A DNA stretch of 64,000 nt, taken from contig NC_134029.1 in assembly GCF_964204645.1 (NCBI RefSeq), forward strand, positions 6,147,001 through 6,211,000. The letters are read 5' to 3'. Position 1 is the first letter of the stretch. Every line of letters starts with the position of its first letter. The notes beneath the pieces are model-generated. The model saw only the letters and a list, made by a program, of their open reading frames with translations. It was not told where the DNA came from and searched no databases. Below, piece by piece: positions 31,374 through 43,994 of the stretch. The position numbers and the translations under genes are program-made. This DNA is from Tubulanus polymorphus (taxonomy: Eukaryota; Nemertea; Palaeonemertea; Tubulaniformes; Tubulanidae).

Positions 31374-32995
31374 TTACAACATGAAATAGCGTTTCACCAA
31401 TGTTTATTTTGAATATCGTATAATGTCCATTTTCATATGGTCACCGAGCGACTTGATCGACATCCGAAATGCTCCAGTTCGCACAAATGAAAGATAATCA
31501 ATGAAAGAGACAAAGCAAACATCAGAAATTCCAGACATATAGAAACCCTAGAACAAATAACGGCGAATAATGAATGGTCCATTATTGATGCTATACCAAC
31601 ATTTGTTCTGCCAATTTCGGAGAGAAGGCCGGGTTTGTTTAAAACACGGCGGAAATTAGCGACAGACAACTGTCCGTATCCCTGCGAATTTTGTGACTGA
31701 GGTAGCCAACGACTAATCGAGGGGTTTGAGTTTCCGAGTCATTTATTTGAAGGCAGGTTGGCAAAACAGGATGAGATAATTAATTCAAATCGAGGAAACA
31801 TCCTAATTCGATTACTAAGAAAGATAAGATCAAATGAAAAAAAAAGTCAATTCGAAGAGAAATCTTCCACGAAATCCTCAGCGATGCGGTTTGCGGACAC
31901 GCTTCGAATCCTAACCTTATATGACCTAACCGAAGACCCCACTTGGTCAAACGCCCAGCTGATTAACGGCAAACTATAATGACCTAATGTGACCAGTTAC
32001 TTGTAACGCCGCAGGCGGTGTGGATTAGGCGAAATGTAAACAGTGAATATACGTATTTTCGACGCGGTCAAATGTGTTTTAGAATTATTTTAACATAATT
32101 ATGATGCATACGCGCTAGCCTTTGCTGAGTTCATTTTTCGACAGGTGTGCGATATGGACTTAATTTCCACATCAATTCCAGCATCTTTAATGTTACGTAT
32201 GAATATCACTGTGGTCTTCGGCAACATAAATCATCCGATAGGACCCTTTCAGATTATTATTTCAGTCATGAAATATAGCCATATTCTGTCAATTTCGTAG
32301 CAACAAATCTTATAATCAGAAGAGATTTTACTCCGATACATTAAGCTATAGACTAACGATGTTGTAAGCATTAGTGCGATACAAAATACTTACAGCAAAT
32401 TTTTGTCACGGGTCTAGATTGCTTTTGAGATAATCTAGCTGTTTGAAACCGGCTAGAAAGTTCTTAGGAACTCGACATATTATCACAAACTAACCATTCC
32501 ATAAAGCTATGGTTTCTTCTCTTAAGATCGACGATGGAAATTGAAACTGCTAATACTAAGTTAATGGAAGGCTATGGCAAACCATGAGACTATCGATTTA
32601 CTAAGTTACTTACTATACGGACAATACTGAAAATGTATCATTGTTATTTTCTATAAATCATAACGTTCCGATGTGTTATACGGTTTTATGGGGATGACTC
32701 GATAAAACGCCGCAATTCTACTCAGAAGGCATTAAGTAACCGAGTCAGAACAAAGTGTCCCCTATCTGCGAGTACCAAGTGAAGACTACTAGGATTGATT
32801 TATCTCCTTAATACGCATCATCGGACTGAATCTAAAACGCGATTCGAAGAGAAGCCACGTCGAATAACGGCATGCTCGAACTAATCTACGACTAGCACCG
32901 CGCAAATTTCTTATCACAATCCGATTATTATTTATACGTGGTAATGTTTTCATAGACTAATGAATCATTTCTCTATTTTTCGCTTTATATTTCAG
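31374..32995. other. Non-coding sequence upstream of the GPCR
   Basis: No coding exon is supported. It ends in a long pyrimidine-rich tract and TTTCAG at 32991-32995, a strong splice acceptor that would open the coding exon of the GPCR, leaving about 250 bases of 5' UTR before its ATG. Confidence 0.4.
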
Positions 32996-33248
32996 ACTGA
33001 CTTCGCCGTCCGTGAGACGACGTTTACCTCGTCGTAAAACACCAGCCGTGCGAAATCATTGCAGAAACCGCAGGAAGCGGGCGACCGAATAGAGACCTGT
33101 CATTCGACCCGACAGATCTCCGTTCCCGTATACTACAATTATATTTAAGTGCCAGCCAGCAAACTGGGTATATCATGCCCGGTAATCTGCATTCATTACC
33201 GACGATTACGGCTTCTTAGTAAAAGCGCAAAACGTTCTATATCTGCCG

Positions 33249-34988
33249 ATGGATAAAACTCCGAAGATGTCGAGGAATATCCTAGCCGAACAAGCCGTTA
33301 TGACGGCCGCGTATGGGATAATAGTTCTGTGCGGGTTGGTCTTAAACGCATGGGCAGCACTTACCATCAGTACTAGGCGTCAGCTAAGGGGATCTATTTA
33401 CGCCTTTATGATATCACTCGCAATGGCTGACTTTCTTATGGATTTGTTGGTGTTGCCTTGGTTTATCGTAGCCATGTGGACTGACGACTGGGATATCTCC
33501 CAACCACCCTGGCCGATGATCATTACCTATTTGCCGATGTTAATCTCCTATCTGTGCTGGGTTTTACGGTTTATTTCGGTAACATCTGTGTTGGCAATTG
33601 CCATCAGTCGATACTACGTGGTCATCACTGATTCGGCTCACCGAACGGATAAATCAAATATAACAGTGGTAGCTGTGGTTTTAATTTGGTGGCACGGCCT
33701 GCTAAGCACGGCTTTACCGCGTATGTTGTCAACCCCAACAAGCGCTGTTTGCCTGACGACTTTCGCGCTGCCGAGTTTTATGATGGATCGAATCTCATCA
33801 TTTTCGGAATCAGAATACGCGGTCGAAGTGAACGTCTTCATAATCTACATCACTACACTGATGGTCATTGTATATCTGTATTATAAGATTCGATGTCACT
33901 CGAGCAATAGCGGCTCGAAATATTACGTCAGACGCACTACGACCAATCAAATGGAGCAGCTTCGCGTGCAGAACGAGGCTACCGTCGAACTGTTGCGCGA
34001 AGGTGTCGTCGTGATCGACGAAACTTCCGCCAGGGAAGTTTTTCAATTGGAAAAATCTGCCGCAAGCTGTCAGATTATTTCGTGTTACGTTATTTTATGG
34101 ATGCCGTATTTCGCGTTCAACCTATTCCGCGCGTTCTCCTGCGGGAACAAATGCAACGACAATGCGTATATTTATCGATATATAGATTTTGCGACAACCT
34201 GGTTTACGTTTTTATCAACTATTGTTAACCCTATTCTGTACGTGCTGCGCAACGAGCAGCTGAAACACGACATAAAATCACTTAAACTGGGCGACATGGA
34301 CTTGAATACGCGCCGGAATAACTCCGACGAACAGCAGCATTTATTGGAGGAGATCAAATATAAAGCCCAGAGTAACAATATCAAAGATACATGCCGATAC
34401 GAGCGGACTGATGTGGAAAACGACGACGACGATTTATCGGATTGTTCCGATAACGAAGAAGAGAATCTCATATCTGTGTCGACTATAAATTTGCACGAAT
34501 TAGACAGTAGTAATAACAAAGGCAACAACAACACTTTATCGAGCAACGCTTCCAGTAGGAACGCCACCACTGGTAAAAGTAGCAAAAACGACGAGACCGA
34601 TTCGGGATTAGCTATGACACGCATCCGGCCTCATAACCGTCCTCAGTCGCCTCCGTTCCGGTCGAATTACGACGCGTTGCCCGGAGACGCGGGCAGTTTA
34701 CCGCGCGGAACGAGCAGCAGTACCAGCGAGTTCGACGACTCGGACTCGAGCGGGGTTTGGCTGAAATCCAACGGCGAAGAGTCGGCGACGATTAAACCGA
34801 TTTTGAAGACGTTTTTGCCGCGAGTCGACGAAATAACTCTCGACCGGTCGCAAGTAGATATGCCGCCAAAATCGACCAGATCGTTGCCGCGCGATCGAAG
34901 AATGAGCGGCTCGCATGGCTCCGAAATGATCGTAGTCAGTCCCCGGGTTCCTCGTAAAAACGTGAATTTTGTCGAGCCACCACACTGA
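33249..34988 (+). CDS. Orphan rhodopsin-class (class A) GPCR, 579 aa, intronless coding region
   Basis: Seven hydrophobic segments fit a class A receptor: TM1 with GLVLN (Asn33, 1.50), TM2 with SLAMAD (Asp61, 2.50), TM3 ending ISRYY at 119-123, TM4 with Trp147/148, TM6 with WMP (284-286), TM7 with NPILY (327-331). It should be a G-protein-coupled receptor in the plasma membrane; the ligand is not readable. Oddities: DRY is changed to SRY; the Cys normally at 3.25 is replaced by Pro96, although Cys168 is present in loop 2; position 3.32 is Cys, not the amine-binding Asp; and no retinal-binding Lys is found in TM7. The C-tail of about 240 residues is very rich in Ser, Asn and acidic runs. The start codon at 33249 is the first ATG after the acceptor at 32995 that opens this frame. 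Confidence 0.88.
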   Translation: MDKTPKMSRNILAEQAVMTAAYGIIVLCGLVLNAWAALTISTRRQLRGSIYAFMISLAMADFLMDLLVLPWFIVAMWTDDWDISQPPWPMIITYLPMLISYLCWVLRFISVTSVLAIAISRYYVVITDSAHRTDKSNITVVAVVLIWWHGLLSTALPRMLSTPTSAVCLTTFALPSFMMDRISSFSESEYAVEVNVFIIYITTLMVIVYLYYKIRCHSSNSGSKYYVRRTTTNQMEQLRVQNEATVELLREGVVVIDETSAREVFQLEKSAASCQIISCYVILWMPYFAFNLFRAFSCGNKCNDNAYIYRYIDFATTWFTFLSTIVNPILYVLRNEQLKHDIKSLKLGDMDLNTRRNNSDEQQHLLEEIKYKAQSNNIKDTCRYERTDVENDDDDLSDCSDNEEENLISVSTINLHELDSSNNKGNNNTLSSNASSRNATTGKSSKNDETDSGLAMTRIRPHNRPQSPPFRSNYDALPGDAGSLPRGTSSSTSEFDDSDSSGVWLKSNGEESATIKPILKTFLPRVDEITLDRSQVDMPPKSTRSLPRDRRMSGSHGSEMIVVSPRVPRKNVNFVEPPH

Positions 34989-37020
34989 CAGACTAGCTAG
35001 AACATTAAAACATCTAAGAAATAGGAAATATATAGATTTTCGCACTTTTTATACCGCAGTATATGGGGCTTTTTCATTCTTCAATACATGTCAAGACTTC
35101 TTCTTTATTTAATAAACAAAATACCACCGGGTTCAGTTTCTTGAAAAAAAAACGAAACGGCGTTACATGTATAAACCAAATCATTAAGAAATCACGATTA
35201 AGACATCAAATATTTTATGAAGCTGGGCCCTGGATTGATTTTTAAAATATCTGTTACACTCGGCTGTTTATCCGCGAGGACTTGGTGGCGAGTGTTCAAT
35301 CGAAAATAGCATAATTCTGATATTCTTGATGTATTTTCAATTATCGGTGCCATGTTGGCCATCGCTTTCTACATCCCAGTAGTGTATCTGGAGATGATGC
35401 TTACAGTTCGCAATCCTCTTGATAGACACGGCGCTCTGTATAGTAGCGTGTAGCGGTATTCGATTTATAAATTCTGGTCGGGATTAAATGATCTGCGTTC
35501 TATCTCTCGTTCTAATAATTGTCGGGATTTATCCGCGGCCGGATGATGCACGAGGGAATTTCAATCTTCACAGTGATAAAGTACCCACGGTGTAAAGTTA
35601 TACGCCGCTTCTGCAGTGCAGTACATCAGTATTAACCTTCCAATGGCCTATATGTAATTCAATTAACGAAATTAATCTTGAATAATTAATTCTATCAAGT
35701 GGACGCTATACGGCAAACATCACCTGAAGAATGTCGAAAAATTTGAAACATTCATATTTCCAGAGGGCTGATCTCCGCAATAAAATGAAAATTTTCACAC
35801 GGCCCCTACCTAGTTAATATATGGTATTCAAATTCATCAAGCTATGTGACACAAGGAAATGAGCTTACTAGACACTATTATTCTTTCAAAATACTTATGG
35901 CAAGGACCTCCCCGTAGATCAGGCCAAAGATTTGCCTTCGTTATGTATGTTTAACCATGGACTAACTTTTGGAGTCTTATATGGTCTGAATAACACAAAC
36001 TTAGAGATATAATTCGCTCGAGGCAAATAGGATCCCCGACGACAGGTTAGACGATCTCGTCGGAACAATTAGCATGTTCGGCGGTGATGCATGAAACATA
36101 ATCGCCGAACGGATCGGATGGTAAAGATTGTACGTGACTTCCTGTCGACATCCCCAACAGGGAAATATAAGTTGCACTGAAGCAATTTATGATATCTACA
36201 GATCTAATTTTTACGTTTATTTATCGCGCGACAGTGAACCGTCGCATCCAAAGGTGGAACCATCAATTCCCAGCGAGCGACGTTCGGTTTATCATTCATC
36301 AATTCGATGTACGGAATTGTTGTTGACACTTGGTCCAGACGGGCGTTGATGAATGCAAAACGCGTTGTTTTCGCGGCGACATGATTACGAATTGATAGCG
36401 AATTCTCGTCTGTAAAAACGACCCGGATGTCACGTTCATTAGACTATGATGAATCGCGATACATCGACGTGTATAAAGTATATATGCATCTTCGCGGATA
36501 GATAACGCCATTTATAACAAATATATAATTCAGCAAACGACTATTCATATGTACCGAGAACGTGAACATAATCTTTAGTAATATGATCCCCTATAATCCC
36601 CTATTGAATATTCAACTCGATAGTATTGGCTTCATTGGCTGCAGTGGTGATTTAATTACCCAGAACCAAGGGACGTATCATATGAAAAATACCGCTGTCG
36701 TTTTCGGACGGCGGCATTTAGTTCACATTACGCAAAAATCTAGTTATATCCCGAGCATATCGCATATCATTCCACGGGAAAATCACCAATATTCTCCCCT
36801 TACGTTATGACAACAAATGCGGAAAGCATTTTGTTCCGTTCCCCACGGCCCGTTCTTACATTTAAAATCACGGATCTAAGATTTTCAGTAGATCAATAAT
36901 GGATTCAAATCAAAAACGTAGTGCAACATCATTTTTATCGTACAATATAATGTAACACGTTCGTGCGCAGCAAACCTAACCTTTTCAAACGTTTCTCAAA
37001 AGCAAACGTGATCTTATTAT
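34989..37020. other. 3' UTR and gene-poor sequence
   Basis: AATAAACAAA near 35111 may serve as polyadenylation signal for the GPCR. Beyond it I see no gene, RNA or mobile element. Confidence 0.35.
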
Positions 37021-37034
37021 TACACGAAGCTGGC

Positions 37035-37150
37035 CATTCAAATGCCTATTTCTTACAATGACCGGTAAAGCAAAAAGTAATTTTGTTGAAAAAAATGTCA
37101 ATCTTGTTGCTGTCGATTCTAATGCCCATTTCTTGCAATGACTGATAAAC
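37035..37150. repeat. Two-copy degenerate tandem repeat
   Basis: AATGCC-ATTTCTT-CAATGAC-G-TAAA occurs at about 37039-37071 and again at about 37120-37150, with about 80 bases between starts. About 28 of 33 positions agree. Confidence 0.5.
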
Positions 37151-37159
37151 TAATAAGTA

Positions 37160-39020
37160 TTCAAATCTTTTAAAAACTAGAATAGAATACATCAGGTAAT
37201 CGAAAACCGCCGTACAATTGCTAAGCAAAAAAATGCTGATTCCCACTGATGTTATCTGATGAACTCGGAACTTCTCTGCTGTCTGTTCTTTCTATCAGTT
37301 GGAGGCAGGATGTTTGATCAAAATATCAAAAGTCGCATTTGCGAACGACATTCTGTGGCTAAGAAGAATGCCTGACACCCGCGGCTCGGTCGTTATCTTT
37401 GCGTCGACTGTTTACAGGATTTTTGCGAAAGATTAGTGAAAGCCAATCGCGTAGCATTCTTTTAGTTCCATTAATTTTCATTCGAGGAACGTCGCGCGCT
37501 CTTATCAGAAAGTATCCTCTTTTCTTTTATGTAGCGGATGTGCCGGGCTAATATCAAACTCGGGTAAAGTACACGCGTATTACGTAGTCTCTATCCTGCG
37601 CGCCGAAGTGTTTCCCCTTGCGAATTACATATTTATTTGGCGTCTTTGTGAAACACGCAGACCTAATGAAATAAGTAACTTAGTTTGCCACGCTTCAGGT
37701 TTTTTTTCTCTGCGAGAAAAATCGCGTTGGCCATCACCACCATCGAGAGACGACGCCTGGCTGTCAGAAGTTCCTCGGAATTGACGCAAAGCGTTTGTAA
37801 TAAGATTATGACGTATATGAAAGACTCGGGAAAACAACATCACGAAAACCCTACGCAGTTTGACCCGATATAAAAAGTTCTCCAAAGCCTTTACAGGTTC
37901 ATGCGTGCCAGATAACATCTATTACCAATTATCAATATACTTATTGATGTTATCTTACGTGTGTTTTTTAGGACATTGCCAGATAGAAAATGATTTCACC
38001 GTCTTAGGAGTCATCGAACTCCACCAACTGTATGCGCGATGCACTTACGCACCACCGACGAAGACCCATATATTTTTAGGATTATCGGAAATAGATAAAA
38101 AGTCGGGCGGATTATTTAGCTCGAATCGCATAATATTATGCCGTTTATGGTGATCTCTGTCGGGAGAACGGAGCGTTCGGTAGATAGGATTTAACAGTAC
38201 ATTAACCATGTATAGCAACCGACAGGGCCAAACGATCGACGAGAGTTGCATGATTAATGATGTCGACTCTTCACGAGCTAACTAAGTATGAATTCTGGCG
38301 ACAGCGAGAGAATCCGTTTCACCGGCGACGCCAGCGAACGACTGCCTGGGACATGTAGATCAGTTGACTTTTGTCGTCGAAGCCCCGTTTGAAAGATGAA
38401 GATTTCATCGAATATAATCCCGGCCAAAGTTTCGGAATGAAAATCCGTATGGAATTTATCAATATCGCTAAGAGCATTCAGAGACACCGTGTCATTAGTC
38501 TTTCGTCTGTATTCAATCATTTGCAATCCATCATGAACCCAGTTTTATGTTTGTTTGGGTTCTTTCGACATTCGTCATGGTGTATAATGTATTTGCGGGA
38601 TGATATATTACTTGTTGCCCAGACAGCACCCGCCGTCAGTTGGAGGCCGAACGCAACCAAGCGCCAGTAATATGTCTGATTTATTAATTATGATATGATA
38701 TTGGACCATATATATCGATTTGATTGTTTATATCAGCAGAAATGATGCGATAATACGACGAGACCTCGGGTTATTAACACGGCTGACTTCCCGCTGATGA
38801 AATATTCCATCCGGTACTGACCGATGAAGGCCGCGAGCCGCCTGCGGTGAGCGAATATTGATTGCGTCGAGATACGCTGATAGGTAACCAACCATGGTTG
38901 GTTTGTTCCAGACAACAGCAATTTCGGATATAAACAACTTACACGTGAAGTGAATCAGAATGAATCATGCATTTTTTTTTTCATTTGTATAATGCGAATT
39001 TTCATGAAGGTTGAAACCTA
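37160..39020. other. Gene-poor sequence
   Basis: No gene is supported. A 62-codon frame at 37685-37873 starts close after a CTTCAG but has no recognisable motif, and the opposite strand is also open there. Confidence 0.3.
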
Positions 39021-39043
39021 CGGAATTGCTGGCCATATGATTC

Positions 39044-39450
39044 ACTTTTCTAAGTCGAAATTTCGAAGTTTTTTTAACTCGAATTTCGACTAAGTAACTC
39101 GATATATGTAAATACGATACTGTCTTAGCATAGAAGTGTAAGCGAACACTTCTATGGTCTAAGCAAACACGATAACGTCATTCCCAAACTATTCGTCGAA
39201 TGGGTGCAAAGTTAGGGCGATATCGACAAAAAACTATTACAACATCGTTGAAGTCACGTTGTTCACAGTGGAACAAATTAATGTATCTGGTCAGTCACGC
39301 GTATCGTGCTTGCTAAGGCAGTATCGTATTTCGGCATTGTTTTTGAAGAAAGATAACTGTTGCGCCATAGTGTGAATTTTGCAAATATAGCGGGCGCACG
39401 TGAGTTAAGAAAAGCCCAAATTTCGAATTAAAAAATCGAAATTTATACTA
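39044..39450. repeat. Cluster of TCGAAATTT-type inverted words
   Basis: CTAAGTCGAAATTTCGA near 39050 and TCGAATTTCGACTAAG near 39081 form an inverted pair. AATTTCGAATT and ATCGAAATTT recur near 39418-39440. It is probably a decayed palindromic element whose two ends lie about 380 bases apart. Confidence 0.35.
39124..39163. repeat. Short perfect hairpin
   Basis: CTTAGCATAGAAGTGT (39124-39139) pairs with ACACTTCTATG and CTAAG (39146-39156 and 39159-39163) around a six-base loop AAGCGA, with only a two-base GT bulge. That is 16 base pairs. It is shorter than a usual microRNA precursor. Confidence 0.6.
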
Positions 39451-40137
39451 GTAAAAAACGTGTCATGGAACTAACGTTATTATTCGTTTATGGATTTGAC
39501 CTTATTTCTTCACTGAATTTAATGACCCGACCGGCCATATGGGACGCAACTATCTTCAGCCCAAACTAACGTTATAATGAAAACGATGTGGTGATAGTAC
39601 AAGGTACGTACCGGGTTCCTAGGCCATTCCAACGACTGTCAGACAATATCGAGTAACAGAATCGAGACGAAATAAAGGCATGAAGAGAGATTCATTTAAA
39701 AGAAAGGTATCGCTCTTTATTTTCTGACTACACATTCATAGACGAACGTATACCTTATACGAACAATAATATCTTAAGAAGTTTTTAAGACTGTCTTGTG
39801 TCTTACAGTCATCAAAGCACCAGCGGAAATTAAGTAACAACTAAGTTCAAAGTACAAGTACATATCTTGATTATTGAGAGATTCTTAAGGAATGTTAAAA
39901 GGTCAGTAACCTATGCAGCAATTGTTTAAACCACAACAGTAAAGTTGCCAACAGACCACATGCACATGCTTATGATATTAGAAGAACCAATAAGTTAATA
40001 ATATATCCTTTTATTTAAATTTGAAATATTAAAATAGGTAAATACACAATATTCTTTTTCATTTTGCATAATTAAACCCTACATTCCGTTAAAAGATATG
40101 ACGAAAATACCCTATGATATTTCTAAAGACCATTTGA

Positions 40138-43100
40138 CTAGAATGCGCTGTAAAGCGCAGCGCCAGCCCCGGGTTGAGTGGAAAACAATGCTACTTTTTC
40201 TTGGCTCCTGAGTAGATCGGTGCTTTGATAGTAGCATGTACTGACTGCTTTCATAAACTCGTCGACTTTATCTACAGAAACTAATGAGACAGCGCACCCG
40301 CCCCAACCAGCACCGGTCAACCGAGCTCCTGCTGCACCAGAATTCCTGAAATGAGAAAATCTTATTAGTATAATTATTCAAGATAAAGTAGGCTCATTTT
40401 CATAGCATTTTGAGTCACTTTGGCTCCAGTTCATTACAATCATGTTGGGATCATTCAATTATTACGTACGCATGAAATTTGAATTTTTCAACCCCCCTCC
40501 CCCTCTGTACGCAAAATCGGCCATTTTTTCACATACATTAAGCATTACAGTACGCAATTGCGCTGACCCCTATGCGTACGTAATAAATGAATGACCTCGT
40601 TCATTTTGCCTACTCTATACTCAGTATGAAATAAGTCAAATTCGACCCAAAACGACAAGATTCCCTTGTATGGTTTTTAAAGATTTTGAATTTCAAACGC
40701 ACTGGCAAATTTGTACAAGACTATCGAGTTCGGTACAGCTGCACTCATATAGATCTCTACAACTAGCGTGACTTTCGTTCATCAGTTGTCCGAGCTGCTG
40801 AATCGCATTCGAACGGTTATCGTCGCAAATTTCTTTAAACTGCAAAACTCTTCTGGCTTCGCTGTAGACATGTTTCGCTCGCTTATGTAGTTCGAATTTA
40901 TCGACTGAAATACATATATAACAGGATGTTCGAATTAGTTCGAATACATGTAGCTCGATCTAATAATCTCGATCAATCAATCAGCATCATAAATTGCATG
41001 CGTGTCATTCAAAATCACACATCATAAATTACCATGTAACGTATTGTGACTAAGACTCAAGCCATTCAATTCATCCGCGGTGACCTCTAGAATTTTGCAC
41101 ACTTCTTCTTTAGTATAGGGTTCTTTATGTAATACATCATTGACAAGGAGAACCATATCGCTCAGTGATAAGCCGGCCGATTTCTGCACGTCTACCAGCC
41201 TTTTCAGTTCTTTCCAAGGAAAACCTTTTGTTTTCGCGATAACCTGAAATTGAAATGAACCACAACTTGATGTTTTTTGCAATTCTGTTTCAAAATTACG
41301 ATCACAATCTAATACAGGGTTCGTAGCCTCATTAGGTTATAGATACTATCATGGAAATCATCTATTGAAATGACTTCGGTAATTTTGAGCTCAATTCTAA
41401 TCTATGACTCTCCAAACCTGGAATAAGTTCCTGTCAAATGATTCACACAATTGTCACACTCCAATTAAGGAGTCAATTGCTGTATTCGTTTTTGATGTTA
41501 CCTGTGCCGCGAGTCTGCATTCAACGACCCTAGTGTTAAACTGGGATGTCGCCGCTTTATTCAATTCTACGCATGAATTACTAACAACAAACGCTACCCC
41601 GGTCGGTAATGTCACATCCGTTGCCTTCAACGGGTTAAACTCTATCAACTTAGCCTGCGAATAGATAACAACAAAAACTCTTGAAATGATCAAATTTTAA
41701 TGACAAATCAGAATGATATAGATAGAGAAAACTCACAGTTCCAGACTCGGCTAGAAATGAGATGGATTGATCCATGCCTCCACCTATTGTTCCAATATAT
41801 CGCTCACACTTGGTGCATATGTCAGCTAGTTCTAACTGAAAGTAAATTGAATGTTCTACCAGATCAATTTCACAAAGATTTTCAGTTAACAGTAAAATTA
41901 ATTTTCTAGCATTTCTCGAGTGAAAAGTCTACAGCTAGTTAGCAGCCTTGTCGGAGGTATTACAGTCATTAATCGGGAATGTGAGCCTATGAGTTCTAGG
42001 AACAACATATCCCATCTATAAACACTGACATTTCTTCCATGCGTAAGTGTATGAGGAAAGTTCCATAGCATGTGTAGATTCAAAAACAAATTCTTACACA
42101 CGTACCCGTGAAAACGATTTCTTATTCAAATGCATAGTAGCCAGTCCTGAAGCACAGACTAGAGCGCTAGAGCTTGACAAACCGGCGCTGCGAGGAATTG
42201 ATCCACAAAGAAGCACATCCATTCCCAATAATTTACTAGTCCCGATCTGTTCAGCAATACCTCGATAGCCACAAAGGAAGTAATGATACCATTGGGGCTG
42301 ATTTTGGTCGATTTCTATTGCATCGACATCAACAGAGAATGGCCTGTAATGAAAAGCGAATTCAATGCCATTCAATTCTTTACATTTCAACGCTCGAAGA
42401 AATGAATCAGCCTAAACACTGAATAATTCATCGCCATATCATGGGGAATTTTCTGAAAAAGTTATGGAAAGATGCAGACCAGACATACAAAACAAAAAGC
42501 TAAGGTCTCATAAAAAATTTGATATATATATGGGAATATCTTAACTGAAGGTATCTCAGTCCAAAAACATCTTGGCCACTTACGGATACTGAAGATCGAA
42601 GTTACAAAGGTTGATTTTTCCGACATTATTATCTGCCACAGCAATGATTATGTCTTGTTCCAAGGCCATCGGTAGAACAGCATAGCCACAATAGTCGATA
42701 TGTTCGCCTGAAAATAAAATCACAAAATGAATATTTACGGGATACAAATAACAGCAATATATTTGTGACCAGATCAGAACGAGAAGGTATCAAGAAACGG
42801 CCCTCTATAATGGAAATGTAAACAAGATCTCACCAATTAGGTTAACACGTCCAGGCGCACGGGCGTAAAAACTTGGCAGCTTACCATACTTGTCGATAAA
42901 ACGCTTTTCAATTTCATGGTACCTAAAATCAAATCATATGATCAAGAGATTGATGAAATAGCAGGGATATAATACCAGTTTACTGTGGACAATACATAAC
43001 TCTGAATAATACAGCTACTTTGTTTCATTAGGCCTACCAAGAATTTTCAAATGAGCAAGAAAAACTGAGTTACAATACGAATTATTAAATAATATATTTT

Positions 43101-43628
43101 AGGTTTGTCCACAAAGATAAAGCTGGTAGGCCTATTCTTAAATCCTAGAATTCAGCGCTGAAGAGAATGCGCATAGGGCCATCCTTATTACCGAGATGAC
43201 ACATTTTACCGAGATGAAATGAAATATAGCATATTTATTTATTCCTTATCGATTTTAACAATTGAAATCTACTAATAAATACCTTCTAGAGTCATATTTT
43301 ACATATTTTTTTTATTAAAAAAAATTTTGACTTCGAATACGTAAACTCGGTTAGCAATAAAATTTCATTGAATAAGGATGACCGTGCGGATGGAGTTAGG
43401 CTACTCTGGATACCAGACGATGTAGGGGTTATCGGTAACAACTACCGGTACAGCCCAAAGGCAGAGACTAGAGAAGGGGGTCCTCCTTATTACCGAGATG
43501 TTACCACTGTCTGATGTTTATGTTTGCAAACATTGCCATTGCGTTAACAGATATTTGTTTTCCGAAACACATTGCTACCTGTTTTTCTTCGACTTGTCAA
43601 TTTTCTCAACATAAACATGATCCGCCAT
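40138..43628 (-). CDS. GALK2: Galactokinase family, N-acetylgalactosamine kinase (GALK2 type), 457 aa, nine exons
   Basis: The enzyme phosphorylates N-acetylgalactosamine (or galactose) at C1 with ATP in the cytosol. Coding order on the minus strand: 43628-43579, 42922-42834, 42707-42584, 42343-42106, 41835-41737, 41654-41502, 41243-41033, 40904-40703, 40345-40138; all phases match. GHMV motif 1 is [19 protein letters not shown], motif 2 is [16 protein letters not shown] (ATP binding), and motif 3 is [19 protein letters not shown] carries the catalytic Asp. The order, the PLWYxYFLCG-like segment and the C-terminus (LFSTQPGAG) fit GALK2 better than GALK1, and the length equals the usual GALK2 length of about 458. 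The start MADHVYVEK at 43628 was chosen because its phase-2 donor fits exon 2 and the ATG context (AAGATGGCG) is strong; that donor (GTAGCA) is weak. The intron 1 of about 650 bases includes short repeats. Confidence 0.93.
43181..43501. repeat. Duplicated CCTTATTACCGAGATG motif in GALK2 intron 1
   Basis: CCTTATTACCGAGATG is present at 43183-43198 and again at 43485-43500. A third partial TTTTACCGAGATGAAA follows at about 43205. Origin unknown. Confidence 0.5.
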
Positions 43629-43994
43629 CTTGTCATCATGTGACACGAGATGAGTCGACGAACGTAGACTGGTTGCCGGTCTCTACCTTCGGCTGCGGAC
43701 ACCGATACGGACTTATTTCTACATCGGCACCAAAAAGCCGCGGAATCCATCCGACTCGACGGCGCGTTTAGTGTTCATAGATATATATTATTATATCTCA
43801 GTAGGCCCAGTGAAAAAAAAAAAACAATCACATACAACGCCGAAATGGCAACCGCCCGCAGACACCAGCAGCCGCAACGTGTCGCGGCACAGTCCGTAAC
43901 CCACTTGAAGTGTTCAATTTGGTCCCCGGAACAACCCGCGTAGAGGCCAAAACGCGGAATGGTAAAATTAATTTTCCTCAGGGGTTATGTCGAG

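Noticed and set aside
37685-37873. Possible terminal exon after CTTCAG near 37698
   Set aside because: No upstream exons or homology; the opposite strand is also open over the same interval, which reflects composition.
43505-43539. Alternative GALK2 first exon ([11 protein letters not shown]) with a matching phase-2 donor
   Set aside because: The exon at 43579-43628 has a better ATG context, gives RYHEIEKRF at the join as the family expects, and a total length matching GALK2.
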